Below are positions 15,657 to 22,782 of a stretch of DNA of 39,793 nt, one piece after another. Position numbers and translations under genes: made by a program. The stretch is from Candidatus Eisenbacteria bacterium (GTDB lineage: Bacteria > Eisenbacteria > RBG-16-71-46 > JACRLI01). Where the stretch lies: contig JACRLI010000010.1 in assembly GCA_016235265.1 (NCBI GenBank), positions 18,966 to 58,758 of the forward strand, in the 5' to 3' direction. Position 1 is the stretch's first letter, and every line of letters begins with the position of its first letter. The notes beneath the pieces were generated by a model that saw nothing but the letters and a program-made list of their open reading frames with translations, was not told the origin of the DNA and searched no databases.

Positions 15657-17293
15657 GCCTCCTCCCTCACCGCAGGTAGCGTGAAGTGGAACGTGGCGCC
15701 GGTCTTCCCATCGCTCTCGGCCCACATGCGCCCGCCCTGCCGGCGAATGATCTTCGCCGCGATGGCCAGGCCCAGCCCCGTGCCCTCGTACTCGTTGGAG
15801 GCGTTCAGCCGCTTGAATGGCTCGAACAACGTGCCCGCCAGGGGCGGATCGAAGCCGATGCCGTTGTCCGCGACCGAGTAGACGCACTCGCCGCCGCTCA
15901 CCGCGCCGCTCACGCGCACCTTGCGCAGCGGGCGCCCGCGCGAGTACTTGAGGGCGTTGCTGAACAGGTTGGCGAACACGCGCGGCACGAAGTCGGGATC
16001 GGCGTGCGCGCGGGGGAGGTCCCCGAGCTCCAGCTCCGCGGGGGCGGGGGCGCCGTCGCCCGAGAGGGCCTCGGCGAAGGCGCCGCGCGCCACCGCGGTC
16101 ATGTCCACATCCTTGCGCTCCAGCTCGCCCTGGCCCACCCAGGTGAGTTGCACCAGCTCGTTGAGCAGCCGCACCGCGGCGCCCGCGCTGGAGCGGATCC
16201 GAGAGGTGAGCCGCAGGCCTTCCTCCCCGAGCGCCTGGCCGTGGTCCTCCTCCAGGATCTCGGCGAAGTTGATCACCGCGCCCACCGGAGAGCGCAGGTC
16301 GTGCGAGAGCGAGTGGCTGAACGTCTCCAGCTCCCGCAGCGCCTCGTGCAGTTCCGCGGTGCGTTGCGCCACTCGGGATTCCAGCTCGAGGTTCATGCGG
16401 CTCAGCTCGCGGTCGCGCTCGGAAAGCTCGCGCACCCGGGCGTCCAGGGACCGGTTCGCGGCGGCCAGCTCGCCCGAGTACTCGCGCAGGCGCAGGATCT
16501 GGAACACGATCGCCGCCAGGGCCAGGGACAGCAGCAGCCCGGTGAACAGGAAGTAGTCCTCCCAGCGGGAGCCGGTGGAGCCCACGTACTCGCGCGTGGG
16601 CCGGTACTCCACGATCCACTCCTTGCCGGGGGAGAGGAACAGGACCCGGCGGATGTTCATCCACTCCGGCGCCTCCTCGGCCGGCAGCCCGCTGCTGATC
16701 AGCACCTGACCGTCGGCCCGGCGCACGGTGAAGGCGAGCTGCCGCGTGATCTCAAAGCCGACGTCCGCCACCACCGAGTTGGGATTGAGCTCGGCCACCA
16801 TCATGCCCACGCGCCCCGCGGGCGTGCGCACCGCGCGGTAGACCTGCACCCCTTCGCCGGCGTCGGAGAAGCCGTTGTCGGTGCCGGGGACCACCAGGCG
16901 CGCCCGGGCGTCCAGGATGCGCGCGAGCGGCATGCTCTGGCCCGCGGTGCGCGAGGCGATGCGGACGTCTTCGGAGTCCCGGTCCACCCAACCCACCCAG
17001 GCCACGCCGGGGAAGTGGGAGAGGACCATCTGCGTGTCGAAGCGCCACGCGTCGGGATCGTTGAGGCCGTAGAGCTGCCAGTAGGTGGCAAGGTTGTGCA
17101 GCGCATTCACGTGCAACTGCAATTGCCGCTGCATGGCGCCGCGGTTGGCCTCCGCGATGGAGGTGAGCCCGGCGGTCACCTGCGAGCGGCGGTCCTCGCG
17201 CGCGCGGAACCAGATGCCCAGCGTGGCAACCGCGCCCATGGCTCCCACCAGCAGGGCGACCGCGAGTCTTCTGCGAAATCTCAGGAGGTTCAT
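15653..17293 (-). CDS. CHASE-like membrane sensor histidine kinase
   Basis: This is a 546-residue partner kinase. The first membrane helix (residues ~8-30, LAVALLVGAMGAVATLGIWF) and a second (~245-265, FLFTGLLLSLALAAIVF) bracket a periplasmic domain of about 210 residues. That domain resembles CHASE sensors (GVAWVGWVDRDSED, a W-rich start). A coiled coil (ANRSLDARVRELSERDRELS) leads to the HisKA box FSHSLSHDLRSPVGAVINF with the phospho-His. The ATPase domain has N box NLFSNALKYS, G1 DNGIGFDP and G2 GTGLGLAI. I chose ATG 17293, giving MNLLRFRRRLAVALL as a normal membrane start. A TTG at 17401 would add 36 non-helical residues. The ligand is unknown. Confidence 0.92.
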   Translation of the reverse strand: MNLLRFRRRLAVALLVGAMGAVATLGIWFRAREDRRSQVTAGLTSIAEANRGAMQRQLQLHVNALHNLATYWQLYGLNDPDAWRFDTQMVLSHFPGVAWVGWVDRDSEDVRIASRTAGQSMPLARILDARARLVVPGTDNGFSDAGEGVQVYRAVRTPAGRVGMMVAELNPNSVVADVGFEITRQLAFTVRRADGQVLISSGLPAEEAPEWMNIRRVLFLSPGKEWIVEYRPTREYVGSTGSRWEDYFLFTGLLLSLALAAIVFQILRLREYSGELAAANRSLDARVRELSERDRELSRMNLELESRVAQRTAELHEALRELETFSHSLSHDLRSPVGAVINFAEILEEDHGQALGEEGLRLTSRIRSSAGAAVRLLNELVQLTWVGQGELERKDVDMTAVARGAFAEALSGDGAPAPAELELGDLPRAHADPDFVPRVFANLFSNALKYSRGRPLRKVRVSGAVSGGECVYSVADNGIGFDPPLAGTLFEPFKRLNASNEYEGTGLGLAIAAKIIRRQGGRMWAESDGKTGATFHFTLPAVREEA

Positions 17294-17669
17294 GACCGTG
17301 TCCGTGGAACAGGGCCCGGATCGAGCCACACCCGCGCAGGCGCCTGCTGGGGCCAGGGCTGCGGGCGGCGTGACGGGAGTGACGTGGGGGGTGGAACGCA
17401 ACCTGATGATAGCCGAATCAACGGATGAAATGCCTCAATTCAGAATGAACTACACAAGACGCTAGAACACAAGCACTTACAGTCCAGGGCTGCCACGTCT
17501 CCAGCTGGCGGGACATTGTAACTTCTTCAATTCACACGCCTCCGGGGCCCATGGTTCCCACTTTTCGTCGAGCGGCCGCCATCGCCTGAGAGCCGGGGGA
17601 GGCGGCATCCTGTTGTGCCGCATGGAGTGGGAGCCTTCTTGAAGGTGAATGCGGTTGGCTCGCTCCGGC

Positions 17670-17685
17670 TGGCATGCGAGGTGCA
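17670..17685 (+). promoter_or_regulatory. Candidate sigma-54 (-24/-12) promoter
   Basis: The 16 bases TGGCATGCGAGGTGCA keep the invariant GG and GC exactly 10 bases apart. They differ from the TGGCACG-N4-TTGCA consensus at two positions. The site is oriented toward the OmpA-domain lipoprotein, about 305 bases upstream of its start, and next to a gene for a sigma-54 activator. This is a pattern match only. Confidence 0.45.
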
Positions 17686-17777
17686 ATAGGAGTTGAAGCG
17701 AAGACTTGCGCGGGCTCGCGAAGGAAGGAGTCGGGACGCCCCTTCTGAGACCGGGCCCGCGCGGGGTTAGGGGAACA

Positions 17778-17831
17778 GGCCGCCGGACACTGCTCTGACG
17801 ATCCAACTCGCATCGACCGCGTCCGGCGGCC
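17778..17831 (+). repeat. Inverted repeat in the leader of the OmpA-like gene
   Basis: GGCCGCCGGAC (17778-17788) and GTCCGGCGGCC (17821-17831) are perfect 11-bp complements separated by 32 bases. They lie about 160 bases before the lipoprotein start and downstream of the sigma-54-like site. This could be an RNA stem in a long 5' leader, an attenuator or a bipartite protein site. Confidence 0.55.
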
Positions 17832-17990
17832 ACCCCGGCTTCTCAATTGGAGAGCCGCAGACGAGTCAACCAGGAATGGATACGCGCCGCGGCCTGGGAA
17901 GTACGTGGGAATGCCTGCCGCTCGACATGGGGGGTTGGGCGACAACGCACCCCGCGACAGGCCGCGGCGCGTCCATTGACAGGAGGAGTC

Positions 17991-18668
17991 ATGAGGAATC
18001 ACAGGATGAGCACCGCATGGATCGGCGTGGCGCTGATCGTCGTCGGCGGGACGCTCTCCGCAGGCTGCGCCACCAAGGGCTTCGTGAGGAACTACGTGGA
18101 AGGCCAGACCGCGCCGCAGCGCGAGGCCATCACGCGCCTGGACGGGGACGTTGCCGCGGTGCGAGTCACCGCCGACTCGGCGAACGCGCGCAGCCTGGCC
18201 GCGGAGCAGTCCGCGCGCCTGGCCATGGATGAGGCCGCCGCAGCCCGCAGGCTGGCCTCGAAGATCGCCAGCGGCGAGCTGAAGTACAACGTGGTGCAGT
18301 CGAACGAAATCCGGTTCGCGTTCAACAAGTTCGCGCTGGACGAGGTGTCCACCGCGAAGCTGGACGAGCTGGCGACGCTGCTGGAGCAGCACCCGCGCTA
18401 CGTGCTGGAGATCACCGGCAATACCGACAACGTGGGCAGCTCCCGCTACAATCTGCACCTGGGCGAGGAGCGCGCCGAGACGGTGCGCCGCTACCTGAAC
18501 GACGCGCATCACGTGCCGCTGGCCAAGATGGCCACCATCTCCTTCGGTTCCGGCAAGCCCGTGGCCCACGGGGAAGGCGCGTCCGTGCGCGCCCTGAACC
18601 GCCGCGCCGAGATCCGGGTGCTGGAAATCCAAGACACCGACCTGGCGGCCGTGGCCAGGGCAGAGTAG
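17991..18668 (+). CDS. OmpA-family peptidoglycan-binding lipoprotein
   Basis: This is a 225-residue outer-membrane lipoprotein. The N-terminal signal ends in a lipobox (LSAGC, lipidated Cys26). An alanine-rich coiled stretch (residues ~40-95, ARSLAAEQSARLAMDEAAAA) has heptad character like Lpp or Pal linkers. The C-terminal OmpA domain (about 105-215) has IRFAFNKFALDEVSTAKLDE, a modified TDNVGSSRYNLHLGEERAE, and NRRAEIRVL. It would tether the outer membrane to peptidoglycan. The ATG at 17991 has AGGAGG 4 bases upstream; another ATG lies 15 bases on. It sits divergently from a two-component system and may be its target. A hairpin terminator follows. Confidence 0.9.
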   Translation: MRNHRMSTAWIGVALIVVGGTLSAGCATKGFVRNYVEGQTAPQREAITRLDGDVAAVRVTADSANARSLAAEQSARLAMDEAAAARRLASKIASGELKYNVVQSNEIRFAFNKFALDEVSTAKLDELATLLEQHPRYVLEITGNTDNVGSSRYNLHLGEERAETVRRYLNDAHHVPLAKMATISFGSGKPVAHGEGASVRALNRRAEIRVLEIQDTDLAAVARAE

Positions 18669-18744
18669 CTCCCGGCATCCCTCGGAGGCGGGCCGCCTGT
18701 CGTCCGAATCGCCCGAACCGTTCGAAGATGGCGCCTTCTGCGCC

Positions 18745-18778
18745 CGCCCGCTCCACGGCAGTTGCTGTGGGGCGGGCG
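18745..18778 (+). terminator. Long hairpin after the OmpA-like gene
   Basis: A 16-base arm CGCCCGCTCCACGGCA folds back on TGCTGTGGGGCGGGCG with two G-T wobbles and a 2-base loop, then GTTCGTTTG. It lies 76 bases past the stop, a likely terminator for the lipoprotein. Confidence 0.65.
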
Positions 18779-18977
18779 GTTCGTTTGCGTCCTGCTGGCG
18801 GCCGCGGCGGGGCGGGGGATGGCGCCCACGAGGACCAGGCTTCCGTGCACACCTCAACCGCCGTGCCAAATCCGCGATGCGGGGCGGGAGCGAAGATGGT
18901 ACTCTGGCGCCGGACCCGTCGGCGCCGAGGCGCGGGCCGGTCCCCGGCCCCGAGTCATGGCCGGCCCACCGTGCCCG

Positions 18978-19055
18978 GCCCCCGTAGCTCAGTATGGATA
19001 GAGCAGCGGTTTCCTAAACCGTGTGTCGCAGGTTCGACTCCTGCCGGGGGCACCA
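18978..19055 (+). tRNA. tRNA-Arg (anticodon CCT)
   Basis: Acceptor GCCCCCG/CGGGGGC, D stem GCTC/GAGC, anticodon stem GCGGT/ACCGT with loop TTCCTAA (anticodon CCT at 19013-19015), T stem GCAGG/CCTGC with loop TTCGACT, and encoded CCA at 19053-19055. It reads AGG codons. Its 3' half is duplicated, with changes, at 20012-20057. Confidence 0.96.
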
Positions 19056-19179
19056 ACTTGCAGCGAAGTCCGCTCAAGGACGCACGCCCGGATTGCGCTG
19101 GGTCACCCGATGCGCCAGGGTTGGGTTGCTCCTCCTCGCCGCACCCCTTCCTCGTGTGGCCCCGGCCTGAAGGTCCTCC

Positions 19180-19935
19180 ATGACCAGGCTGCTGCGCATC
19201 TCCAGCACGATAGGCTGTGTCCTCGCCGCATTGGGGTCTGTCTCGTGTGCGGAGAAGGTCGTGAATCCACCCGCCTCGCCCCAGTTCCCGGATTCGGTGC
19301 TCGTAGGCTACGTGCACGATGCGCATGTGTTGGCCTGGCGGGATCTGACGTCAGGCGGACAGGTTGCGACGGATCAGATCGAAATCCCCCAAGCAACCGC
19401 GGACGAGTACTACCAGGCCCTGAAACGCGTCTACCTCGCGTGCCCTGGCAAGGCCCCCTTCGCGGACATCCACATCAGCGTGGGAAACGACCTCAGAATG
19501 ATTGTGGTCGGCGTCAGGAAGACAGCGCACTGGGCCGACTCTCTGATCGCCGGAGCTAGCACGACAGGAAACGCTCGCTTCGACTCCCTCCGCAGAGAGT
19601 ACCGGTTCTCGCTCGTCGACGTGAGCCCCTTCACCGAGACTAGCAGGGTACTCGTCCTCCAGCTCCCGCGTGACATGAACACGCTGGCACTGATCCCGAT
19701 GTTCATTCCGATTGAGGGGGTGGTGTTTGCGGAGCCCAATTCACGTCCCTATCCCGGACTCGACATCATCGCCACTCCGGGAACTGGCCACCGGCTTCGC
19801 CTGCAGTACGTCCAAGTGTGTACGCTGTGGCAGTTCACTCTGAGCCCCGGGGACACCGTCACGTTCGATGGCCATTGGGGCATCCCCTGCAAAGGGGTCA
19901 GGCAGCGGGCGGAGCACCAGAGGGGAGGCATGTGA
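19180..19935 (+). CDS. Orphan predicted lipoprotein between tRNA-Arg and its partial copy
   Basis: I do not recognise this 251-residue protein. The first 23 residues form an export signal (MTRLLRISSTIGCVLAALGS) ending at Cys23 in SVSC, a weak lipobox, so periplasmic or outer-membrane attachment is likely. The body is beta-rich and has a Trp-rich motif near the C-terminus (VQVCTLWQFTLSPGDTVTFD). AAGG lies upstream of the ATG. By eye its base composition is lower in G+C than the core genes to the left. It is the only gene between the tRNA-Arg and its 3' copy, so it may be cargo of a small integrated cassette. No integrase accompanies it. Confidence 0.7.
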   Translation: MTRLLRISSTIGCVLAALGSVSCAEKVVNPPASPQFPDSVLVGYVHDAHVLAWRDLTSGGQVATDQIEIPQATADEYYQALKRVYLACPGKAPFADIHISVGNDLRMIVVGVRKTAHWADSLIAGASTTGNARFDSLRREYRFSLVDVSPFTETSRVLVLQLPRDMNTLALIPMFIPIEGVVFAEPNSRPYPGLDIIATPGTGHRLRLQYVQVCTLWQFTLSPGDTVTFDGHWGIPCKGVRQRAEHQRGGM

Positions 19936-19962
19936 AGGTGGCCTCCAACGTGGCCTCCACCT
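19936..19962 (+). terminator. Weak hairpin after the orphan lipoprotein
   Basis: AGGTGG and CCACCT (6 bp) enclose two direct copies of GTGGCCTCCA and lie directly on the stop codon. They are followed by CTCTTGC. The stem is short and imperfect, so this is a tentative terminator. Confidence 0.3.
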
Positions 19963-20011
19963 CTTGCATTCGTTTCGTGGCCGCAGTTAGGTTGCGGCTG
20001 GGAACCAGTTC

Positions 20012-20057
20012 CTTTCTAAACCGTCTGCCGAAGGTTCGACTCCTGCCGGCGGCACCA
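20012..20057 (+). repeat. Degenerate copy of the tRNA-Arg 3' half (att-like)
   Basis: These 46 bases align without gaps to the last 46 bases of tRNA-Arg(CCT) at 19010-19055, with 40 identities. The last 26 bases differ at a single position. The copy includes the anticodon-loop side TCTAAACCGT, the T loop GGTTCGACTCCTGCC and the terminal CCA. There is no 5' half, so it cannot be a tRNA. Direct repeats of a tRNA 3' end are the usual trace left by site-specific integration. Confidence 0.75.
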
Positions 20058-20104
20058 CGCTCTGTCAACAAGATCCGGGGTAATTCACGTACTGGACGTC
20101 GCAG

Positions 20105-20980
20105 CTACCGGAGCCTCACCAGGCGCTGCATAGCTCTCTGGTCCCCCGCGCGCAGGGAGGCGAAGAAGACTCCGGTGGCCACCTTGACCCCGGGGGCCGT
20201 GCATCCATCCCAGACCACCTGGTGCTTCCCGGGGCCCTGTCGCTCCCCGGCGATGAGGGTGCGGACCAAGCGGCCGGACAGGTCGCACACGATCAAGTTC
20301 ACCTCGGACTCGTGGGCCAGTGTGTAGGCGAGCGTGGACGAGCTGGTGAAAGGATTCGGCCAGCCGATTATCGCCAGCTCGCCGCCGCGGCCCCGTCCCG
20401 CGGCCGGCACATCAGTCGTCCGGGGTGCGCCTTCCACTGAAAACGCGCAGAACTGCCCGGTTTCGGACCACCAACCTGCACTCCGCTGCCGGTAGGCACG
20501 GTAGTCGCCGACAAGGTCGACCGACCAGTGCCAGCTCTGCAGGCCATCGGCCGGAGTGGAAAGCGCCACCCAGTAGGTTTTGCCCGCCTCCAGCATCAGC
20601 TCGGTGGGAAATTCCACGGTCACGACCGCCACGTCCGCGGGAGCAGTGGTCTGGCGGGTGGCGAGCACCCTCCCGGGCGTGGGGAAGGGCGTGCCGGCGA
20701 GCGTGTCGGACATGATCATCACGTCTGTCACGTGCGTGCCCCACCAGTTGTCCAGTGCGAGCCGTACGACGATGGAGCCGTAGGAGGCGTTTGCGGGAAT
20801 GTGGAAGTCACAGGCGATATCGGCCTCGTGTTGCCCCAAGGGCTCGAGAGGCCCAACGGCGCTCCAGCCACCGCCGGGGGTGTGGGGGAACGAGGAGAAC
20901 AGGACATCGGAGCGCGCCGGCCACGCCAGCAATGCAAGCAGCGCGAAGGGCACGAGCCACTGCATTTGAGGAGTTCGCAT
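20105..20980 (-). CDS. Secreted choice-of-anchor-like protein with FlgD-like tail
   Basis: This is a 291-residue exported protein. Residues 1-22 are a signal peptide (WLVPFALLALLAWPARS). The middle (about 30-180) is a beta-sandwich with GGWSAVGPLEP, ASYGSIVVRLALDNWW, DVMIMSDTLAGTPFPTPG, and EFPTELMLEAGKTYWVALST. This is the pattern of choice-of-anchor R domains found in secreted proteins that carry varied C-terminal sorting signals. The last ~85 residues form the FlgD-Ig-like tail (IIGWPNPFTSSSTLAYTL, VCDLSGRLVRTLI, TGVFFASLRA) ending RLVRLR. The ATG at 20980 has GAGAGG upstream. The gene ends 48 bases from the tRNA-Arg remnant and converges on the orphan lipoprotein. Confidence 0.83.
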   Translation of the reverse strand: MRTPQMQWLVPFALLALLAWPARSDVLFSSFPHTPGGGWSAVGPLEPLGQHEADIACDFHIPANASYGSIVVRLALDNWWGTHVTDVMIMSDTLAGTPFPTPGRVLATRQTTAPADVAVVTVEFPTELMLEAGKTYWVALSTPADGLQSWHWSVDLVGDYRAYRQRSAGWWSETGQFCAFSVEGAPRTTDVPAAGRGRGGELAIIGWPNPFTSSSTLAYTLAHESEVNLIVCDLSGRLVRTLIAGERQGPGKHQVVWDGCTAPGVKVATGVFFASLRAGDQRAMQRLVRLR

Positions 20981-21315
20981 GGGAACCTCTCTTCCGTTGG
21001 CTTCCACAATGGGGCGCTTGGGATTTGGAACCAATGGACCCAGGTGAGCCGGCGGAGACCGGACAGGATGCGCTCTTCGTCGCGAACGAAGAGAACCAGG
21101 GCGGGCAGTTTGCTGCATCACAAACCGTGACCTGAGGACTGCCACGCGCAGTCCCGGTGTCGCGCCGCCCGTGGGAATTGCATGACGCCGCAGGAGTTGC
21201 GAGCGCCCATGGGTGACGCTGCCTGAGAGGCCATACAATTATGCTCCCAGCACGGTGGGTCTCGTCAAGCGGCGTCGGCGAGCAGGCCTCCACAGGCCGG
21301 GATCGCTCGACCTCA

Positions 21316-21483
21316 TCATCTGGAGCCCAGGATCAGCCGGAAGGGGAACGACTGCGCGGACGGATTCGGGGGCGGGCTGAGTTTCACCCCGAACCGCTGG
21401 CCGTTCGCTTCGCCTGTCCCCGCGGTGCCGTCGGCGACTAGATAACCGGACCAGGACGCCGTCCACGTGACGTTTCCAGGCAT
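21316..21483 (-). pseudogene. Possible remnant of a secreted-protein gene
   Basis: A 55-codon frame has protein-like composition (VTWTASWSGYLVADGTAG, QRFGVKLSPPPNPSAQSFPF, ILGSR). This contrasts with the Arg/Pro-rich shadows around it. It has no good ribosome site and is cut off upstream by a stop. It may be the C-terminal scrap of a beta-rich secreted protein or a genuine small gene. I cannot name it. Confidence 0.3.
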
Positions 21484-21710
21484 CCCTGCGAGCCGACGTC
21501 AACGGAAGGACCGTGGTCGGCAGGGGCAATGTGCCTTCCCGGCCGGCACTCGCAGACCTGGGACGGCGGGAGTGGAGCGGGCCGGCTCGTTTCCAGCAAG
21601 GTCCGGCACGGCTAAGATTCGACAGGACAAGGAACTCGAGGATTGAGCCGCGGCTAGCGAGTTCTCACTTGCCTCTGAAGGAGCTCCGTGCTACGTTATC
21701 TGGGAACTTC

Positions 21711-21740
21711 TTGTCATTAGTCTCTCCTGCATGGGACTAT
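21711..21740 (+). promoter_or_regulatory. Weak sigma-70-like promoter
   Basis: TTGTCA (21711-21716) is followed after 18 bases by GACTAT (21735-21740), in the A+T-richest part of the gap and 36 bases before the start at 21776. The -35 box is good and the -10 box poor. Confidence 0.3.
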
Positions 21741-21775
21741 CTTGGTCCCATCCGCTCCCTCTCGTAGGAGGTCAC

Positions 21776-22483
21776 ATGAAATACGTTACTGTCGGTATCG
21801 CCGCCCTGTGCGCGATCTCCCTTCTGACCCCGGCTCTCGTGGCCGCAGCGCCCGTGACCGGCACCTACTCGTCGCCGAGCCGCGGCGGGAATGTCCTCGT
21901 GGGCCGCGCGTCAACATCGCGCCAGTTCATGAACTCCGGCAACCCGAAGGTCTTCAACGGCCAGTCCTGGAGTGGCTCGACCCTGGGTACCCAGTGGGTG
22001 ATCACGTGTGGTGTGGAAGTGACTTCGGTCCCGCCTGACAGCTCGCTGTTCAACCCGGTCACGCAGACCGGCACCATCACGTACCACCAGACCTTCAACG
22101 GCGGCACGTTCACCCTGTTCACCGCCCCGTCGGTCGGCTGGGGCTCCGGCAGTGGCACCCTGCAGACCACACAGGCCGTCAGCCAGGTCTTCCTCAGCGG
22201 TGGGATTCCCATGGGCTCGAGTTTCACCGCCGTGACGACTGGCACGTTCTCGGGGGGGTGCCTCCTCCGGTTTGCCATGGCAAATGGGTTCGGTGTCGGT
22301 GAGACGCCGTACTTCACGAAGCCTGCGACCTATCCCGCATTCCTCAACGCGACGTGCGGGCTCGCTGACGCTTCGCACCAGTTCGGCACTTGGGGAGATG
22401 TCAACGACATCCTGGTGAACATCGACTGCACGACCCCGATCGTCCCGACGACCTGGGGCAAGATCCGGACGATCTTCCGCTAG
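21776..22483 (+). CDS. Secreted protein with TWG-type C-terminal tail
   Basis: This is a 235-residue exported protein of unknown function. A signal peptide occupies residues 1-22 (KYVTVGIAALCAISLL...ALVAA). The mature part is beta-rich, Thr/Ser/Gly-rich and contains four Cys that could form disulfides (VITCGVEV, GGCLLRF, NATCGLAD, NIDCTTP). It ends TPIVPTTWGKIRTIFR. The same kind of ending closes the otherwise unrelated protein at 26910. The start ATG follows a strong TAGGAGGTCAC site. A perfect 11-bp terminator hairpin follows 38 bases after the stop, so it is probably monocistronic and well expressed. No enzyme motif is visible. Confidence 0.82.
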   Translation: MKYVTVGIAALCAISLLTPALVAAAPVTGTYSSPSRGGNVLVGRASTSRQFMNSGNPKVFNGQSWSGSTLGTQWVITCGVEVTSVPPDSSLFNPVTQTGTITYHQTFNGGTFTLFTAPSVGWGSGSGTLQTTQAVSQVFLSGGIPMGSSFTAVTTGTFSGGCLLRFAMANGFGVGETPYFTKPATYPAFLNATCGLADASHQFGTWGDVNDILVNIDCTTPIVPTTWGKIRTIFR

Positions 22484-22521
22484 ACGTCCGCGGCCTCGCG
22501 ACCAGCTTCTTCAACGGCCCG

Positions 22522-22551
22522 GGTCCCCGCACGGTTCGCTGTGCGGGGACC
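22522..22551 (+). terminator. Strong intrinsic-type terminator
   Basis: A perfect 11-bp stem GGTCCCCGCAC/GTGCGGGGACC with an 8-base loop is followed by TTCCTGTGT, downstream of the gene at 21776. Confidence 0.8.
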
Positions 22552-22782
22552 TTCCTGTGTGGCCGGCGGGATCGCCGCAGCCTATGCGGCTCTCCGCCGC
22601 CAGGCGGGAGAGGAGCACAGTAACGCGAACGCAGTACATTCCACGGCGAGGCCCACCGCACACACGGATCAAGTGCGAGAGCGCTGCTTGACGCTTCGAA
22701 CAAGGCTCCGCATTCTACTCACTACTTCTCCATCGGTATCGTCGGGCTTCCGTTACAGCGGTTGCCGATCTCTGACCCTGGG

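Larger units (their letters stand above)
17294..17990. other. Divergent regulatory gap, 697 bases
   Basis: No convincing gene is present between the sensor kinase (minus) and the OmpA-domain lipoprotein (plus). The part at 17402-17470 is visibly A+T-richer and probably contains the kinase promoter, but no clear -35/-10 pair was found there. The plus-strand half holds a sigma-54-type site and an inverted repeat, listed separately. Confidence 0.6.
20981..21775. other. 795-base gap with little coding
   Basis: Only a possible 55-residue remnant (21316-21483, minus), a small perfect 8-bp hairpin (CTCTTCGT/ACGAAGAG, 21073-21093) and a weak promoter before 21776 are visible. Other open frames here have biased, basic, low-complexity translations and no ribosome sites. 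The gap presumably contains the promoters of the two divergent secreted-protein genes. Confidence 0.5.

Noticed and set aside
14283..16664. A 793-codon version of the sigma-54 activator, as if fused to an upstream domain
   Set aside because: The extra ~336 residues are Arg/Pro/Ala-rich and overlap the kinase gene in another frame. The receiver domain begins properly at the ATG at 15656.
17294..17401. TTG start at 17401 for the sensor kinase
   Set aside because: It has no ribosome site and adds a Pro/Ala-rich leader before the normal membrane helix.
15686..17428. A 580-codon plus-strand frame opposite the sensor kinase
   Set aside because: It is low-complexity His/Gln/Arg/Gly sequence, the antisense of a clear histidine kinase.
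20012..20057. A second tRNA-Arg gene
   Set aside because: Only the 3' half is present. There is no acceptor or D-arm partner upstream, and the anticodon stem cannot form.
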